Shown: positions 17,280 to 26,238 of the stretch, one piece after another
Layout: each line of letters starts with the position of its first letter
Position numbering within the stretch: the first letter of the stretch is position 1
Source of the DNA: Alcaligenaceae bacterium
GTDB lineage: Bacteria > Pseudomonadota > Gammaproteobacteria > Burkholderiales > Burkholderiaceae_B
Assembly (NCBI GenBank): GCA_947378965.1
Contig: CANCMG010000026.1
Coordinates: forward strand, 1 to 45,985
Length of the DNA stretch: 45,985 nt
Direction: 5' to 3'
Made by a program: the position numbers and the translations under genes
Notes under the pieces: model-generated
What the model saw: only the letters and a program-made list of their open reading frames with translations
What the model was told of the DNA's origin: nothing
Database searches by the model: none

Positions 17280-18128
17280 ATGCCTACAGTCACATCGCAC
17301 GATGGGATCCCCCTTTTCTATGAGATCCACGACTACACCGATCCCTGGAAAAACGCACCGACCTTAATTCTGCAACATGGGTTTGGGCGCTCGGGGCGCT
17401 TTTGGTACAACATGATCCCGTACCTGTCGCGCTTTTATAAAGTCCTTTGTCCGACTCTGCGAGGCTTGGGTACGCATTACGACATGCCCAACCCTGACCA
17501 AAGCATCACCGCTGAAAACTATATTAAAGACTTGATCACAATTTTGGATCATCTTGGGCTTGAGCGTGTACATTACGCTGGTGAGTCACTCGGCGGCATC
17601 ATTGGAATGTACCTGTCGGGGATGCACCCAAAGCGCGTGCGCACGCTCTCGATGTTTGCAGCGCCTTTGATTATCAGCACGGCCACGCAACAGACCTTCA
17701 CCTGCGGTTTTCCGACTTGGCAAGAGGCCTTAAAAACATTGGGTGTCAAAGGATGGTCTGACAAGGTCAATAGCCTGACGCGCTTTCCTCCGGGCACCGA
17801 CCCAGCCATGCTTGAGTGGTTTTCTCAAGAAATGAGCAAATCGAAACTTGAGGTTGTGATTGCGATGTCGCGCCTGGCGGGCAAGGTTGACCCAACACCG
17901 GTACTCAATCAAATTGAAGCGCCGGTGCTAGGGCTGTATCCCAGCCAGGGCGGAGCCATCACTTCAAACGAGCAGTTCACTAAGTTGCGCACGCACATTC
18001 GCAATCTAAAACTTGTTCACCTCGATACGCGATACCACATGGTGCAAACCATGGAGCCCGCCTCGTGCGCAAAACATGTGCTGTATTTTTGCTCTGAACA
18101 CGATGGTACCCCCTGCCGCGAGGCGTAA
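17280..18128 (+). CDS. Alpha/beta hydrolase
   Basis: A 282-residue alpha/beta hydrolase. The oxyanion/first-loop segment is LQHGFGRSGRFW. The nucleophile elbow is GESLGG, and the terminal His is in DTRYHMVQTM. Close relatives include 3-oxoadipate enol-lactonase and other C-C or ester hydrolases; the precise reaction is open. The ATG at 17280 is chosen because it has GAGAGA upstream and because the longer reading would begin inside a hairpin with a TTG. Its stop codon overlaps the ribosome site (TAAGGA) of the next gene, an ABC receptor. Confidence 0.83.
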   Translation: MPTVTSHDGIPLFYEIHDYTDPWKNAPTLILQHGFGRSGRFWYNMIPYLSRFYKVLCPTLRGLGTHYDMPNPDQSITAENYIKDLITILDHLGLERVHYAGESLGGIIGMYLSGMHPKRVRTLSMFAAPLIISTATQQTFTCGFPTWQEALKTLGVKGWSDKVNSLTRFPPGTDPAMLEWFSQEMSKSKLEVVIAMSRLAGKVDPTPVLNQIEAPVLGLYPSQGGAITSNEQFTKLRTHIRNLKLVHLDTRYHMVQTMEPASCAKHVLYFCSEHDGTPCREA

Positions 18129-18135
18129 GGACACA

Positions 18136-19185
18136 ATGATGATGCAACGCACTTGGCACACTCTAAGCGGTGCACTGTTGGCCGTAGTCGTTTCACTTTT
18201 TGCGCTGGCGCCCATTGGCGCCTGGGCTCAGTCAGACGAATTACTCGCCGCCGCAAAAAAAGAAGGCAAGGTGATGATCTATGGCGAGATGATCACCCCC
18301 ACGATGCGCAGCATCAAAGAAGGCTTTGAAGCAAAATATCCGGGCATTACGATGGAGTTCATCTACCTGTCGGGCGCGCCGCTCATGAATCGAATCGTGT
18401 CAGAGCAAGATGCTAAGCGTTATCTCGCCGATGTGATTGCAGTCGACACGATTCGTATGCCAGTGTTAACTGAAAAAGGCTACCTGGCACCGTATCAATC
18501 GGTGCATGAAGCCAGCTACGACTCTAAGTGGCATTCAAACAATCCACCACACCTGTGGGTACGCAACCACATGTACTTGGGTGGCATCATGTACAACTCA
18601 AAGGTTGTGGCGCCAGCGGATGTGCCTAAAAACTACGAAGACTTGCTTAACCCTAAATGGAAAGGCAAGATCGCTCTGGTCAGCCCAGTGACAAATGATT
18701 TAATTTTCACTTTGTATGCTGGTCTCGTGCGTGACATGGGAGAAGAAAAAGCCTATAAGTTTTTTGATGCCCTCGCCGCTCAAAAGCCCCTAGTGTTTGG
18801 GCCGGGCGGCATCCGCGTCTCGCAAGGGATTGGTACAGGCGAGTTTCCGGTCGGCATCGGCTTCATTGGCCACACCTACAGCGTCGGCCTTGAGACTGGC
18901 TACAACATGGCGATCGCCAAAACCGATCCACTGTATGCAATCGGCGGGCCAGGTTTTGCCTTAGTGAAGACCGCCCCACATCCTAACGCAGCCAAGCTTG
19001 CAATCGACTACATGCTTTCGGCACCGGTTCAAGAAAAGCACGCAAAGATGGGCTACCGCAGCAATAATCGCGAGGCCAAGGGACTGCCAGATCTTGATGC
19101 GGCAAACATGTCACTGGCGCCAGTACCCACAGGCGCAGAGGCTGACAAATTAAGAAAGAAATTAAAGGATCTGTTTGGGGGTTAA
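18136..19185 (+). CDS. Fe3+/polyamine-type ABC transporter periplasmic receptor
   Basis: A 349-residue type II periplasmic binding protein of the FbpA/AfuA-like group. A signal peptide of about 32 residues (LLAVVVSLFALAPIGAWAQ) precedes SDELLAAAKKEGKVMIYGE, the usual first strand. Three in-frame ATGs occur at 18136, 18139 and 18142 behind AAGGA, and any could start translation. It is followed by ATPase and permease genes. I see no clear iron-binding Tyr pair, so the ligand may be an organic anion such as a 2-aminoethylphosphonate- or carboxylate-like compound, as in many paralogues. Confidence 0.87.
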   Translation: MMMQRTWHTLSGALLAVVVSLFALAPIGAWAQSDELLAAAKKEGKVMIYGEMITPTMRSIKEGFEAKYPGITMEFIYLSGAPLMNRIVSEQDAKRYLADVIAVDTIRMPVLTEKGYLAPYQSVHEASYDSKWHSNNPPHLWVRNHMYLGGIMYNSKVVAPADVPKNYEDLLNPKWKGKIALVSPVTNDLIFTLYAGLVRDMGEEKAYKFFDALAAQKPLVFGPGGIRVSQGIGTGEFPVGIGFIGHTYSVGLETGYNMAIAKTDPLYAIGGPGFALVKTAPHPNAAKLAIDYMLSAPVQEKHAKMGYRSNNREAKGLPDLDAANMSLAPVPTGAEADKLRKKLKDLFGG

Positions 19186-19197
19186 TGCCGCAACTGC

Positions 19198-19216
19198 TCA
19201 GGCCCGAAGGGCCTGA
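19198..19216 (+). repeat. Intercistronic hairpin between receptor and ATPase genes
   Basis: TCAGGCCC and GGGCCTGA form a perfect 8-bp stem around a GAA loop, 13 bp after the receptor stop. There is no T-run behind it. Such hairpins after receptor genes often protect the receptor mRNA and raise its level over the membrane components; that role is inferred here. Confidence 0.6.
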
Positions 19217-19245
19217 CGCGTTCCTATCCTCAAACTCAAGCATCC

Positions 19246-20364
19246 ATGATTCGTCTAGAACACATTCATAAAACCTTTCGTTCGCGCGGCCGCACCGTAC
19301 ACGTCATTGACGACATTACGCAAACCATCCCAGATGGCTCGTTCTTTACCTTGCTCGGGCCGAGCGGTTGTGGCAAAACCACGACCTTACGAGTCATCGC
19401 TGGCTTAGAGCGTCACGATGCCGGCGAAGTGTGGTTTGAGGATTCGCTTATCTCGGCGCCTGAGAAAAAAGTATTTACGCCAACCAGTGCGCGCGATATC
19501 GGGATGGTGTTTCAGTCGTATGCAATCTGGCCGCATATGGATGTGTTTGATAACGTTGCCTACCCACTCACAACGGGCCGACACCGCTTTGATAAAAATA
19601 AAATCACTCAACGCGTCACCGAGACCATTGAACTGGTAGGCTTAGGGGCACTGTTGCACGCGCCCTCGACAGCGCTCAGTGGAGGCCAACAACAACGCGT
19701 GGCACTGGCGCGCGCGCTGGTCGCTCAACCCAAGGTCTTGCTGCTTGATGAACCGTTAAGCAACCTTGATGCCTTATTACGCGAGCGCATGCGCGGCGAA
19801 CTCACACAACTGCAGCGGCGACTTGGCGTCACCTCGGTTTATGTGACGCACGATCGCGCCGAAGCGTTGTCAATGTCTGATTACATTGCCGTGATGAATG
19901 CGGGCCGAATCGAAATGACCGGCACACCGACCGAGATCTATACGCAGCCAGCCACAATGTTTGTCGCGCAGTTTTTGGGGCATTGCAATTTTATAGAGGG
20001 CACTGTGCGCGCGCGCCACGACGAGCGTTCAGGCATTGCGCAAACGGCCTTTGGGTCGATCTCGATCAACATGCCTAGTGTGCCCGCGATCGGCGAAGCG
20101 ATTCAATTATTGATTCGCCCAGAAGACTTCACTACAGTACTCGACTCAGCGCGCGGCAATGACCCCACACACAACCAACTCGTCATACAGGCGCGTGTGA
20201 ACAATGTCATGTATTTTGGTGAGCACTACGAGGCCGACGCAATGGTGGGCGAGCAGCGCTTGCGGTTCAAAATCAACAGCGCTCAGGCACCCGCAACCGA
20301 TACGATCACGCTCACGCTCAAACAGACCGACTGCTGGGCCTTTGCGGGCAAGGTGGTCGCTTGA
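19246..20364 (+). CDS. ABC transporter ATPase, Fe3+/polyamine/sulfate importer type
   Basis: A 372-residue ATPase. Walker A is GPSGCGKTT (38-46), the signature is LSGGQQQ (144-150), Walker B is VLLLDEP (164-170) and the switch region is VTHDRAEAL. The C-terminal third is a TOBE/MalK-like regulatory domain. The stop codon overlaps the permease start. It energises the importer formed with the preceding receptor and following double permease. Confidence 0.92.
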   Translation: MIRLEHIHKTFRSRGRTVHVIDDITQTIPDGSFFTLLGPSGCGKTTTLRVIAGLERHDAGEVWFEDSLISAPEKKVFTPTSARDIGMVFQSYAIWPHMDVFDNVAYPLTTGRHRFDKNKITQRVTETIELVGLGALLHAPSTALSGGQQQRVALARALVAQPKVLLLDEPLSNLDALLRERMRGELTQLQRRLGVTSVYVTHDRAEALSMSDYIAVMNAGRIEMTGTPTEIYTQPATMFVAQFLGHCNFIEGTVRARHDERSGIAQTAFGSISINMPSVPAIGEAIQLLIRPEDFTTVLDSARGNDPTHNQLVIQARVNNVMYFGEHYEADAMVGEQRLRFKINSAQAPATDTITLTLKQTDCWAFAGKVVA

Positions 20365-22043
20365 ATCGTGGTCTCGAGCGCGTTTGGTTCACGCCAAAGT
20401 CTCTCTTACTCTTGGGCCTGTTGATTGTCAGCGCCACCGTACTGGTGCCCTGCCTCATGTTGGTTTATGAAAGCCTCACTGTCTTAGACAAGGGGGTTAG
20501 ACAAGCCACTCTGCAAAACTACGCCAATATCTTGTCCGAATACCGCAGCTTCGAACTGTTGGGGCGAACAGTTCTGTTTAGCGCAGTGATGACTGTTTGC
20601 GCTGGCAGTTGCGGCTTTTTATTTGCCTGGCTTGCGGTACGCACCAACACGCCAGGGCGGCGTCTGATGCCGATCGCAGTGCTGCTACCGTATTTGATCC
20701 CACCCACGCTTGGTGCAGTTTGCTGGATCTTGCTGTTATCACCACGTAACGGCATCATCAATCAACTACTGTCACCGATTTTTGCAGACGGGCTCTTCAA
20801 TATCTATTCGTTTGCAGGGATGGTGTTTGTCGAAGCGCTGTATACCTTCCCTTTAGCTTTTATTTTTTTCTACGCCTCCTTATCGGCAATTGATCCGGTC
20901 TTGGAAGAGGCCTCAGCGGCTGCGGGGGCCGGCCCCTTGCAGACCTTCTGGAAAATCACGCTACCGCGTATGCTTCCCACGTTGATTTCGGTGGCCACCA
21001 TCTTATTTATCATTGGGCTTGAAAGCTTCGATGTCGCCTGGTTTTTAGGCTATCCCGCAAAAATCTATATTTTAAGCATCGAGGTTTTTTTACTGACTCG
21101 CTTTAATTACCCCTCTGACATCGGCGGCGCAGCCGTATATGGCGTGCTCGCACTGATCGCGGCTGCAGCGCTGGTGCAACTCTATCGCCACGTCACAGCC
21201 GATGATCGTAAGTTTGTCACCATTACAGGTAAAGGCTATCGCCTTGGCACCTTAGACATTGGTCGTTATCGCTGGGTCGCCAGCGTGAGCTTCTACTTAC
21301 TGATCACAATCATTGGCATCCTTCCAATCTTTCTCTTGGGGGCCATCTCGCTTGACGCAGTGACTTGGCCGTTTAGTTTAAGCGGTACGGCACGCTTTGA
21401 TAATTACAAATGGATCTTTAGTGATTCAGAATCGCTGCGAGCAATTACGAACACTGCGATGATTGCGCTAGGGGGTGCCACCTTGGCGGTAGCGATTGGC
21501 TTTGTGATTTCGTATGTCTGCACCCGCACTGATGTCAAAGGCCGAGGCGCCCTCGATTACATTGCCTTTTTACCTTTTGCGTTTCCGGGTTCGGTGCTTG
21601 CCATCGGTATCATCTCGACGTTAATCGATTCACCTCTTTACAACACGATCTGGATCATGCTGTTAGCCTTTTGCATCAAGTTCATGCCCTACAGCATCCG
21701 AAATATCAATTCGAGCATCATGCAAGTTCATCGCGAAATGGAAGAAGCCTCACACGTTTCAGGCGGCACGATGCTGACAACGATTCGACGAATCGTACTG
21801 CCGCTTGTGATCCCTGGGCTGATTGCCGCTTGGTCGTTATTGTTTATCGTTTTTGTTCGGCAATTTAGTTTGCCCATTATGCTTTCGTCACCGGGCTCGC
21901 AGGTACTGACCATCATGCTGTTTCAAGAATGGGATGCCGGCAAAATGGGCCATGTCGCAGCCTACGGCATCTTGATGGTCAGTGCCTCACTACCCTTCAT
22001 GGTGGCAGCGCGACTGCTGTCGCGTCAAAAAGGGGCGGTCTAA
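20361..22043 (+). CDS. ABC transporter permease with two fused membrane domains (FbpB/AfuB type)
   Basis: A 560-residue protein with about 12 membrane segments in two homologous halves. Each half has an EAA coupling loop: EEASAAAGAGPLQTFWKITLP in the first and EEASHVSGGTMLTTIRRIVLP in the second. This fused arrangement is typical of Fe3+-type importers. The start is TTG at 20361, overlapping the ATPase TGA (TTGA), so translation is coupled. It ends the operon that begins at the CoA-transferase and faces the convergent FAH-family gene. Confidence 0.92.
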   Translation: MNRGLERVWFTPKSLLLLGLLIVSATVLVPCLMLVYESLTVLDKGVRQATLQNYANILSEYRSFELLGRTVLFSAVMTVCAGSCGFLFAWLAVRTNTPGRRLMPIAVLLPYLIPPTLGAVCWILLLSPRNGIINQLLSPIFADGLFNIYSFAGMVFVEALYTFPLAFIFFYASLSAIDPVLEEASAAAGAGPLQTFWKITLPRMLPTLISVATILFIIGLESFDVAWFLGYPAKIYILSIEVFLLTRFNYPSDIGGAAVYGVLALIAAAALVQLYRHVTADDRKFVTITGKGYRLGTLDIGRYRWVASVSFYLLITIIGILPIFLLGAISLDAVTWPFSLSGTARFDNYKWIFSDSESLRAITNTAMIALGGATLAVAIGFVISYVCTRTDVKGRGALDYIAFLPFAFPGSVLAIGIISTLIDSPLYNTIWIMLLAFCIKFMPYSIRNINSSIMQVHREMEEASHVSGGTMLTTIRRIVLPLVIPGLIAAWSLLFIVFVRQFSLPIMLSSPGSQVLTIMLFQEWDAGKMGHVAAYGILMVSASLPFMVAARLLSRQKGAV

Positions 22044-22051
22044 GCCGCCCC
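22032..22051. terminator. Bidirectional GC hairpin at convergent gene ends, with a C9 run
   Basis: GGGGCGG and CCGCCCC pair around TCTAAG, so the permease stop codon lies in the loop. The right arm runs into nine consecutive C residues (22048-22056). It sits between the permease and the convergent FAH gene. No T-run is present, so its terminator role is tentative. Confidence 0.4.
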
Positions 22052-22079
22052 CCCCCGCTAGCGCACTCGCTTGAGCGGA

Positions 22080-22949
22080 CTACTCGTCGGCGATCGGGTT
22101 GCTCAAGACACCCACACCCTCAATATCGACCTCAATCGTATCGCCCGCTTTCATAAACACCGGTGGTTTTCTGGCATAGCCAACCCCTGCTGGCGTACCG
22201 GTAATCACGACGTCGCCTGGCTCTAAGGTCATGCACTCAGTGATCAACACCAATGTCTCAACAATGCCCCACAAAAAGTTTTTGGTGTTGGCATCTTGCA
22301 TGATCTGACCATTGAGTCGCGACTGAATCCGCAGCCCGTCTGCCCCGCGTGGCAACTCATCAGGCGTGACCAACCAGGGGCCAAAACCACCGGTAGCATC
22401 AAAGTTTTTACCAATCGTCCATTGCGTTGATTTGCGTTGATAATCGCGCAAACTGCCGTCGTTAAAGACGCTGTAGCCCGCTAGACAATCAAGCGCATTG
22501 GCTGCTGTCAGATGTTTGGCGCGCTTGCCCACCACGAAGGCGAGTTCGGCCTCGTAATCAAACTTGTCAGATACCTTGGGGCGAATCATTGGCTGCAAGT
22601 GGCCCACCATTGAGCTCGGGCCACGCATAAAGAAACTTGGGTACTCGGGGCGGGCATGCCCACCCTCTGCGGCGTGGTCAGCGTAGTTCAGCCCCAGACA
22701 GATGATTTTGGTTGGATTATCTACTAACGGAATGAACTTGATGCCCTGAACCGCTTTGATCGAAGCGGTTGAGCTTTTTGCCAACTCAGCAATACGCGTC
22801 ATTGCACCTACCGTTGAGATCACCTCGAGAAGCGTCTTAGGCAAACTAGCGTCAGTTGCCGCAAGATCGATAAACTCGCTTGAGTCTTTGGCGCGCAATA
22901 AGCCTACGCGCTTTTGCTGGTTTTGGTCTTGATAACTAAATAAACGCAT
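22080..22949 (-). CDS. Fumarylacetoacetate hydrolase (FAH) family protein
   Basis: A 289-residue FAH-superfamily enzyme. Metal ligands are visible as E133 and E135 (DYEAELAF) and D164 (FNDGSLRD). The C-terminal core GDVVITGTPAGVGYARKPP is strongly conserved. Members hydrolyse or decarboxylate 2-oxo acids or ring-cleavage products (fumarylpyruvate, 2-oxo-4-pentenoate, ureidoglycolate). The catalytic His usually found N-terminal to the core may be in NYADHAAEGG. It is probably monocistronic and functionally linked to the acid-catabolic genes on its left. Confidence 0.88.
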   Translation of the reverse strand: MRLFSYQDQNQQKRVGLLRAKDSSEFIDLAATDASLPKTLLEVISTVGAMTRIAELAKSSTASIKAVQGIKFIPLVDNPTKIICLGLNYADHAAEGGHARPEYPSFFMRGPSSMVGHLQPMIRPKVSDKFDYEAELAFVVGKRAKHLTAANALDCLAGYSVFNDGSLRDYQRKSTQWTIGKNFDATGGFGPWLVTPDELPRGADGLRIQSRLNGQIMQDANTKNFLWGIVETLVLITECMTLEPGDVVITGTPAGVGYARKPPVFMKAGDTIEVDIEGVGVLSNPIADE

Positions 22950-23048
22950 CAGGCTTCCTTTGGTGTTGATCCGATCAATGTGCTTAGCCGTTGAGCGGAT
23001 AGTTTTTGAACTTGCAGGAAGTTACTACTAAATCAGGTGAATCGCAAA

Positions 23049-23136
23049 GGGCTGCTCGGCGGCACGCCGATTGGCAAGGAGTCTGTAGACGCAGGAGAAA
23101 CCTCCTGCTAAAGTCACCAAGTCAGGCGTACAGCCC
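23049..23136 (+). other. Structured non-coding segment, possible TnpB-tail/omegaRNA relic or unrecognised ncRNA
   Basis: The segment folds by eye into a closed multibranch structure. GGGCTG (23049-23054) pairs with CAGCCC (23131-23136). Inside are CGGCG/CGCCG with a GCA loop (23057-23069) and a perfect GCAGGAG/CTCCTGC stem with an AAAC loop (23091-23108). The same stretch reads as a short open frame ending GTPIGKESVDAGETSC-stop at 23109-23111. That pattern reminds me of the tail region of IS200/IS605 tnpB genes, whose 3' ends form omegaRNA. No transposase body is present. It could also be a leader RNA of the following Bug gene. Confidence 0.4.
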
Positions 23137-23210
23137 CGTTAAGACATGTGGGCGCCCGGGCGGGCGAATTCTCGAATCCTTTAAAACACCAAAAAGCTCA
23201 ACAAGAAAAT

Positions 23211-24206
23211 ATGCACTTTGCTCACTATTTTTGCTCACGTCTTGCCTCTCTTGTTTTTGGTGTGCTCGTCCTGATTAGTCAGCCTACGGCTGCCCAAGCG
23301 AGCGAAGCCTGGCCAACCAAGCCAGTTCGCTTCGTCGTGCCTTACGTCGCCGGTGGCGCCTCAGACATCACCGTACGCAGCATTGCGCAACTGTTAACAA
23401 CCTCGTTGGGTCAAACCATGATGGTTGAAAACAAAGCGGGCGGTGGCGGCAACATCGGTACAGACTTTGTGGCTAAGGCCACACCTGACGGCTATACCTT
23501 TTTAATGGCCTACGCAGGCCCCATCGCGATTAATCCCCACCTATACAAAAATATTGCGTTCAACGCACAAAAAGATTTTGCCCCAGTATCACTGATGGCC
23601 GACGCTCCCTTAATCTTGGCGGTTCACCCTTCAGTACCGGCTAACAATTTAGCTGAGTTAATCGCCTATCTGAAGGCGAATCCTGATCAAGTGTTTTTTG
23701 GTTCATCGGGTACCGGTGGGGCCGATCACTTGGCGGGTGAACTCTTCAGGTTACAAGCGGGCGTACGAATCAACCACATCCCCTTCAAAGGCGGGGCGCA
23801 AGCGGTTGTAGATTTAGTAGCTGGTCGCACTCAGATGGAATTTTTAACTATCCCCGGCGGGCTCAGTCATATTCGCGCGGGCAGATTGAAAGCAATTGCC
23901 CTAGCATCAAGCAAACGCTTCGCTTTGTTTCCAGACGTCCCCACCATGACTGAAGCAGGCATGAAAGATTTTGAGATTCACAATTGGTACGGGATCTCGG
24001 CGCCGGCGGGTACTCCAGCCCCGATTGTTCAACGACTGAGTCGTGCCATACACGAGGCGATTCAAGATCCCAACTTGCGAACACGTTTTCAAGAGATCGG
24101 GCTAGTCCCCATGTCAAACACGCCCAAAGAATTTGCCGAATTTATTCAGCGCGACAGTGAAAAATGGCAAAAAATTATTCAGGCCTCGGGCGTCACTGCT
24201 GAGTAA
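23211..24206 (+). CDS. Bug/TctC-family periplasmic solute receptor
   Basis: A 331-residue Bug-family receptor starting at ATG 23211. A signal peptide spans about residues 1-29 (LASLVFGVLVLISQPTAAQA). Diagnostic motifs are WPTKPVRFVVPYVAGGASD, MVENKAGGGGNIGTDFVAK and TPDGYTFLM. A longer in-frame reading from 23148 was rejected because it puts a charged 21-residue leader before the signal peptide and runs into the structured segment. No membrane partners are adjacent. Confidence 0.87.
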   Translation: MHFAHYFCSRLASLVFGVLVLISQPTAAQASEAWPTKPVRFVVPYVAGGASDITVRSIAQLLTTSLGQTMMVENKAGGGGNIGTDFVAKATPDGYTFLMAYAGPIAINPHLYKNIAFNAQKDFAPVSLMADAPLILAVHPSVPANNLAELIAYLKANPDQVFFGSSGTGGADHLAGELFRLQAGVRINHIPFKGGAQAVVDLVAGRTQMEFLTIPGGLSHIRAGRLKAIALASSKRFALFPDVPTMTEAGMKDFEIHNWYGISAPAGTPAPIVQRLSRAIHEAIQDPNLRTRFQEIGLVPMSNTPKEFAEFIQRDSEKWQKIIQASGVTAE

Positions 24207-24216
24207 TTATTTGACG

Positions 24217-24230
24217 TGGGCTAGCGCCCA
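24217..24230. repeat. Short hairpin downstream of Bug gene
   Basis: TGGGC and GCCCA pair around TAGC, 10 bp past the Bug stop, between convergent genes. It is short and lacks a T-run, so only a weak terminator candidate. Confidence 0.3.
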
Positions 24231-24341
24231 TGCAGTCACGGCACAGGCAGTTGGCGGTTTTGCAGTCTTGGCGCCATAAGGCTTAGCTTGATCAACGCGG
24301 CACCAAGACCGTTAGCCGTTTCAAGCGATTACCGCGGCGCA

Positions 24342-25175
24342 CTAGCGCCCAAAAAATAGCCAGGTCCCCACCACTACACCTAGCACAATGCGATACACCG
24401 CGAATACACGGTAGGTGTGACGTGACACAAACGCAAGTACCGCACGCACCACCACGAGGGCACTTAAGAAGGCGCTGATGAATCCCACTGCGATAGCCAG
24501 CATATCTTGCTGGCTAAGCAGGCCGGCGTGCTTGTAGGTGTCGTATAGCGCGGCGGCTAACATTGTTGGCATAGCAAGAAAAAACGAAAACTCAGTCGCA
24601 GTTTTGCGCTGAATGCCAGACAGCATGCCGCCAATAATCGTTGACCCCGAGCGAGAAGTACCCGGCACCATGGCCAAGCACTGACACAAGCCCACCACGA
24701 GCGCTTGACGCCAGGTGATCTGTTCAAGTGTGAGTGCACTCGCGCGCGGATCGACACCCGAAGCTGGCCGATTGCGTTCGACCCAAAGCATAATAAAACC
24801 ACCCACGATCAAGGTCACCACGACAACACCCGGATGAAAAAACAGAGCTTTGATTGCCTTGATGAAAAGTAGCCCGACGATGGCAGACGGTAAAAAGGCA
24901 ATGAGCAAATTACGCGTGAAGGCGACTTCAAGGGGTTCGAGTCGCACCGTACCAACGATTAATTGAATCAAACGCGCTCTGAAGATCCACATCACGGCCA
25001 AGATTGAACCTAACTGGATCACAACCTCAAAGACCTTCGCTTCGTTTGAAGAAAACTCGATTAAGTGCCCGAACAGGATCAAGTGCCCGGTGCTTGAGAT
25101 GGGCAAAAATTCGGTCAGTCCTTCGACAATGCCTAGAAAGAACGCTTTGAAAAGATAAATCGTTTGTTCAGTCAT
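24342..25175 (-). CDS. uppP: Undecaprenyl-diphosphatase UppP (BacA)
   Basis: A 277-residue membrane phosphatase that recycles undecaprenyl diphosphate for peptidoglycan and other envelope polymers. Both signature segments are intact: EGLTEFLPISSTGHLIL near the N-terminus and the phosphate-binding PGTSRSGSTIIGG. About eight membrane helices are expected. The start at 25175 is preferred over the ATG seven codons upstream because an AGGA site lies 8 bases before it and the protein then has the usual UppP length. It is a housekeeping gene amid accessory metabolism. Confidence 0.95.
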   Translation of the reverse strand: MTEQTIYLFKAFFLGIVEGLTEFLPISSTGHLILFGHLIEFSSNEAKVFEVVIQLGSILAVMWIFRARLIQLIVGTVRLEPLEVAFTRNLLIAFLPSAIVGLLFIKAIKALFFHPGVVVVTLIVGGFIMLWVERNRPASGVDPRASALTLEQITWRQALVVGLCQCLAMVPGTSRSGSTIIGGMLSGIQRKTATEFSFFLAMPTMLAAALYDTYKHAGLLSQQDMLAIAVGFISAFLSALVVVRAVLAFVSRHTYRVFAVYRIVLGVVVGTWLFFGR

Positions 25176-25237
25176 GCGATAGGTCCTGAAAGTCATGCAA
25201 TGAGTGGCGTCTTTAAAAAAAGACTTGGTGTGCCAAC

Positions 25238-25243
25238 TATACT
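25238..25243. promoter_or_regulatory. Candidate -10 element between divergent uppP and hydrolase genes
   Basis: TATACT lies in the divergent region, and the overlapping minus-strand reading gives TATAGT. No convincing -35 at standard spacing was found on either strand, so the call is tentative. The rest of the region holds a short GTCTTT/AAAGAC palindrome (25209-25224) and nothing else recognised. Confidence 0.3.
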
Positions 25244-25414
25244 AGTTTTGATGGGCGACACCTCTGAAGCGCCAGATCCTTTGCAAACGCATAAAACTGG
25301 ATTCGAGCGAGAAATTCTAGGTTAAGCTTGCGCAAAGCCGATGATCTGAACCCTTCCGAACCGTTTCTCAAGTTCAAGGCACCTTCAGACCAAACACCTT
25401 ACGCGAGCATAAGC

Positions 25415-26227
25415 ATGTCAACAAACCTTACCCGCGAACAGCGCGATGACGCCTACAACAACTCAAAGGCAGTGTCGAACAGCGCTGAGATCATTGCAGC
25501 TTGGGGGGTACGCAGTCAAGAGTTTCGAGCGGCGCACGCCTCGCATCTAGATATCTCGTATGGCAGTGGTGCACGCCAATCGTATGACTATTTTTCAGCG
25601 GGTGACCAAAGCCCTGTGGTTGCTTTTATTCACGGCGGTTTTTGGCAAAACAGGGCAAAAACCGACTTTACGTTTATCGTACCCGCCTTCATTGAAGCAG
25701 GCATCAGTGTCGCGATGATGGGTTACACCCTAGCGCCCGAAGCCAAAATGGACCAGATCGTGCAAGATATTCGTTTGGGCTTACGAGCGCTCAGTCAAAA
25801 AATCGAAGCGCGGCGCGCAAGCAACCCCGGTATTTGGTTAAGCGGTTGGTCGGCAGGCGGGCACTTAACCGCCATGGCTCTTGACGAACCCTGCGTACTT
25901 GGTGGCACGGCGATCAGCGGCATCTATGATTTAGAGCCCATGCGCCATTGTTATCTCAACGAAAAACTCAACCTAGACGAAGCAAGCGCGTTACGATTTT
26001 CACCAAGCAAATTACCGGCACTGAACGGCAAGGTTCTCGATCTGTTTGTGGGCGAGGCAGAGCTGCCTGCCATGCAAGCACAAACCATTGAGTTTGCTCA
26101 ATACCGTAACAACGCCAAAGCACCAGGAATATTTGAAAACCTGCCAACGCTCAACCACTACACAATTCTTGACGAAATGGCCAACGTAAAAGGTCGGATT
26201 TTGCAGTCAATCAAGGCGCGCTTCTAG
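25415..26227 (+). CDS. Alpha/beta hydrolase of the esterase / kynurenine formamidase-like group
   Basis: A 270-residue alpha/beta hydrolase. The HGG oxyanion motif is in FIHGGFWQN, the nucleophile Ser in SGWSAGGHL, a candidate acid in FVGEAELPAM and the His in LNHYTILDEM. Kynurenine formamidase-like and carboxylesterase-like proteins share this layout; no kyn genes are nearby. The start at 25415 gives the family-typical N-terminus LTREQRDDAYNNS; a longer TTG reading from 25328 adds a polar extension without family features. Confidence 0.8.
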   Translation: MSTNLTREQRDDAYNNSKAVSNSAEIIAAWGVRSQEFRAAHASHLDISYGSGARQSYDYFSAGDQSPVVAFIHGGFWQNRAKTDFTFIVPAFIEAGISVAMMGYTLAPEAKMDQIVQDIRLGLRALSQKIEARRASNPGIWLSGWSAGGHLTAMALDEPCVLGGTAISGIYDLEPMRHCYLNEKLNLDEASALRFSPSKLPALNGKVLDLFVGEAELPAMQAQTIEFAQYRNNAKAPGIFENLPTLNHYTILDEMANVKGRILQSIKARF

Positions 26228-26238
26228 ACAGATTGCGA

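Noticed and set aside
18013-18135. Long N-terminal extension of the Fe-type receptor
   Set aside because: It overlaps the hydrolase gene and would bury the signal peptide; ATG 18136 follows AAGGA.
23049-23136. Known riboswitch, SRP RNA, RNase P or tmRNA
   Set aside because: None of the conserved cores of those RNAs that I know (for example GGAAGGAAGCAGCC of 4.5S RNA or the TPP core) is present.
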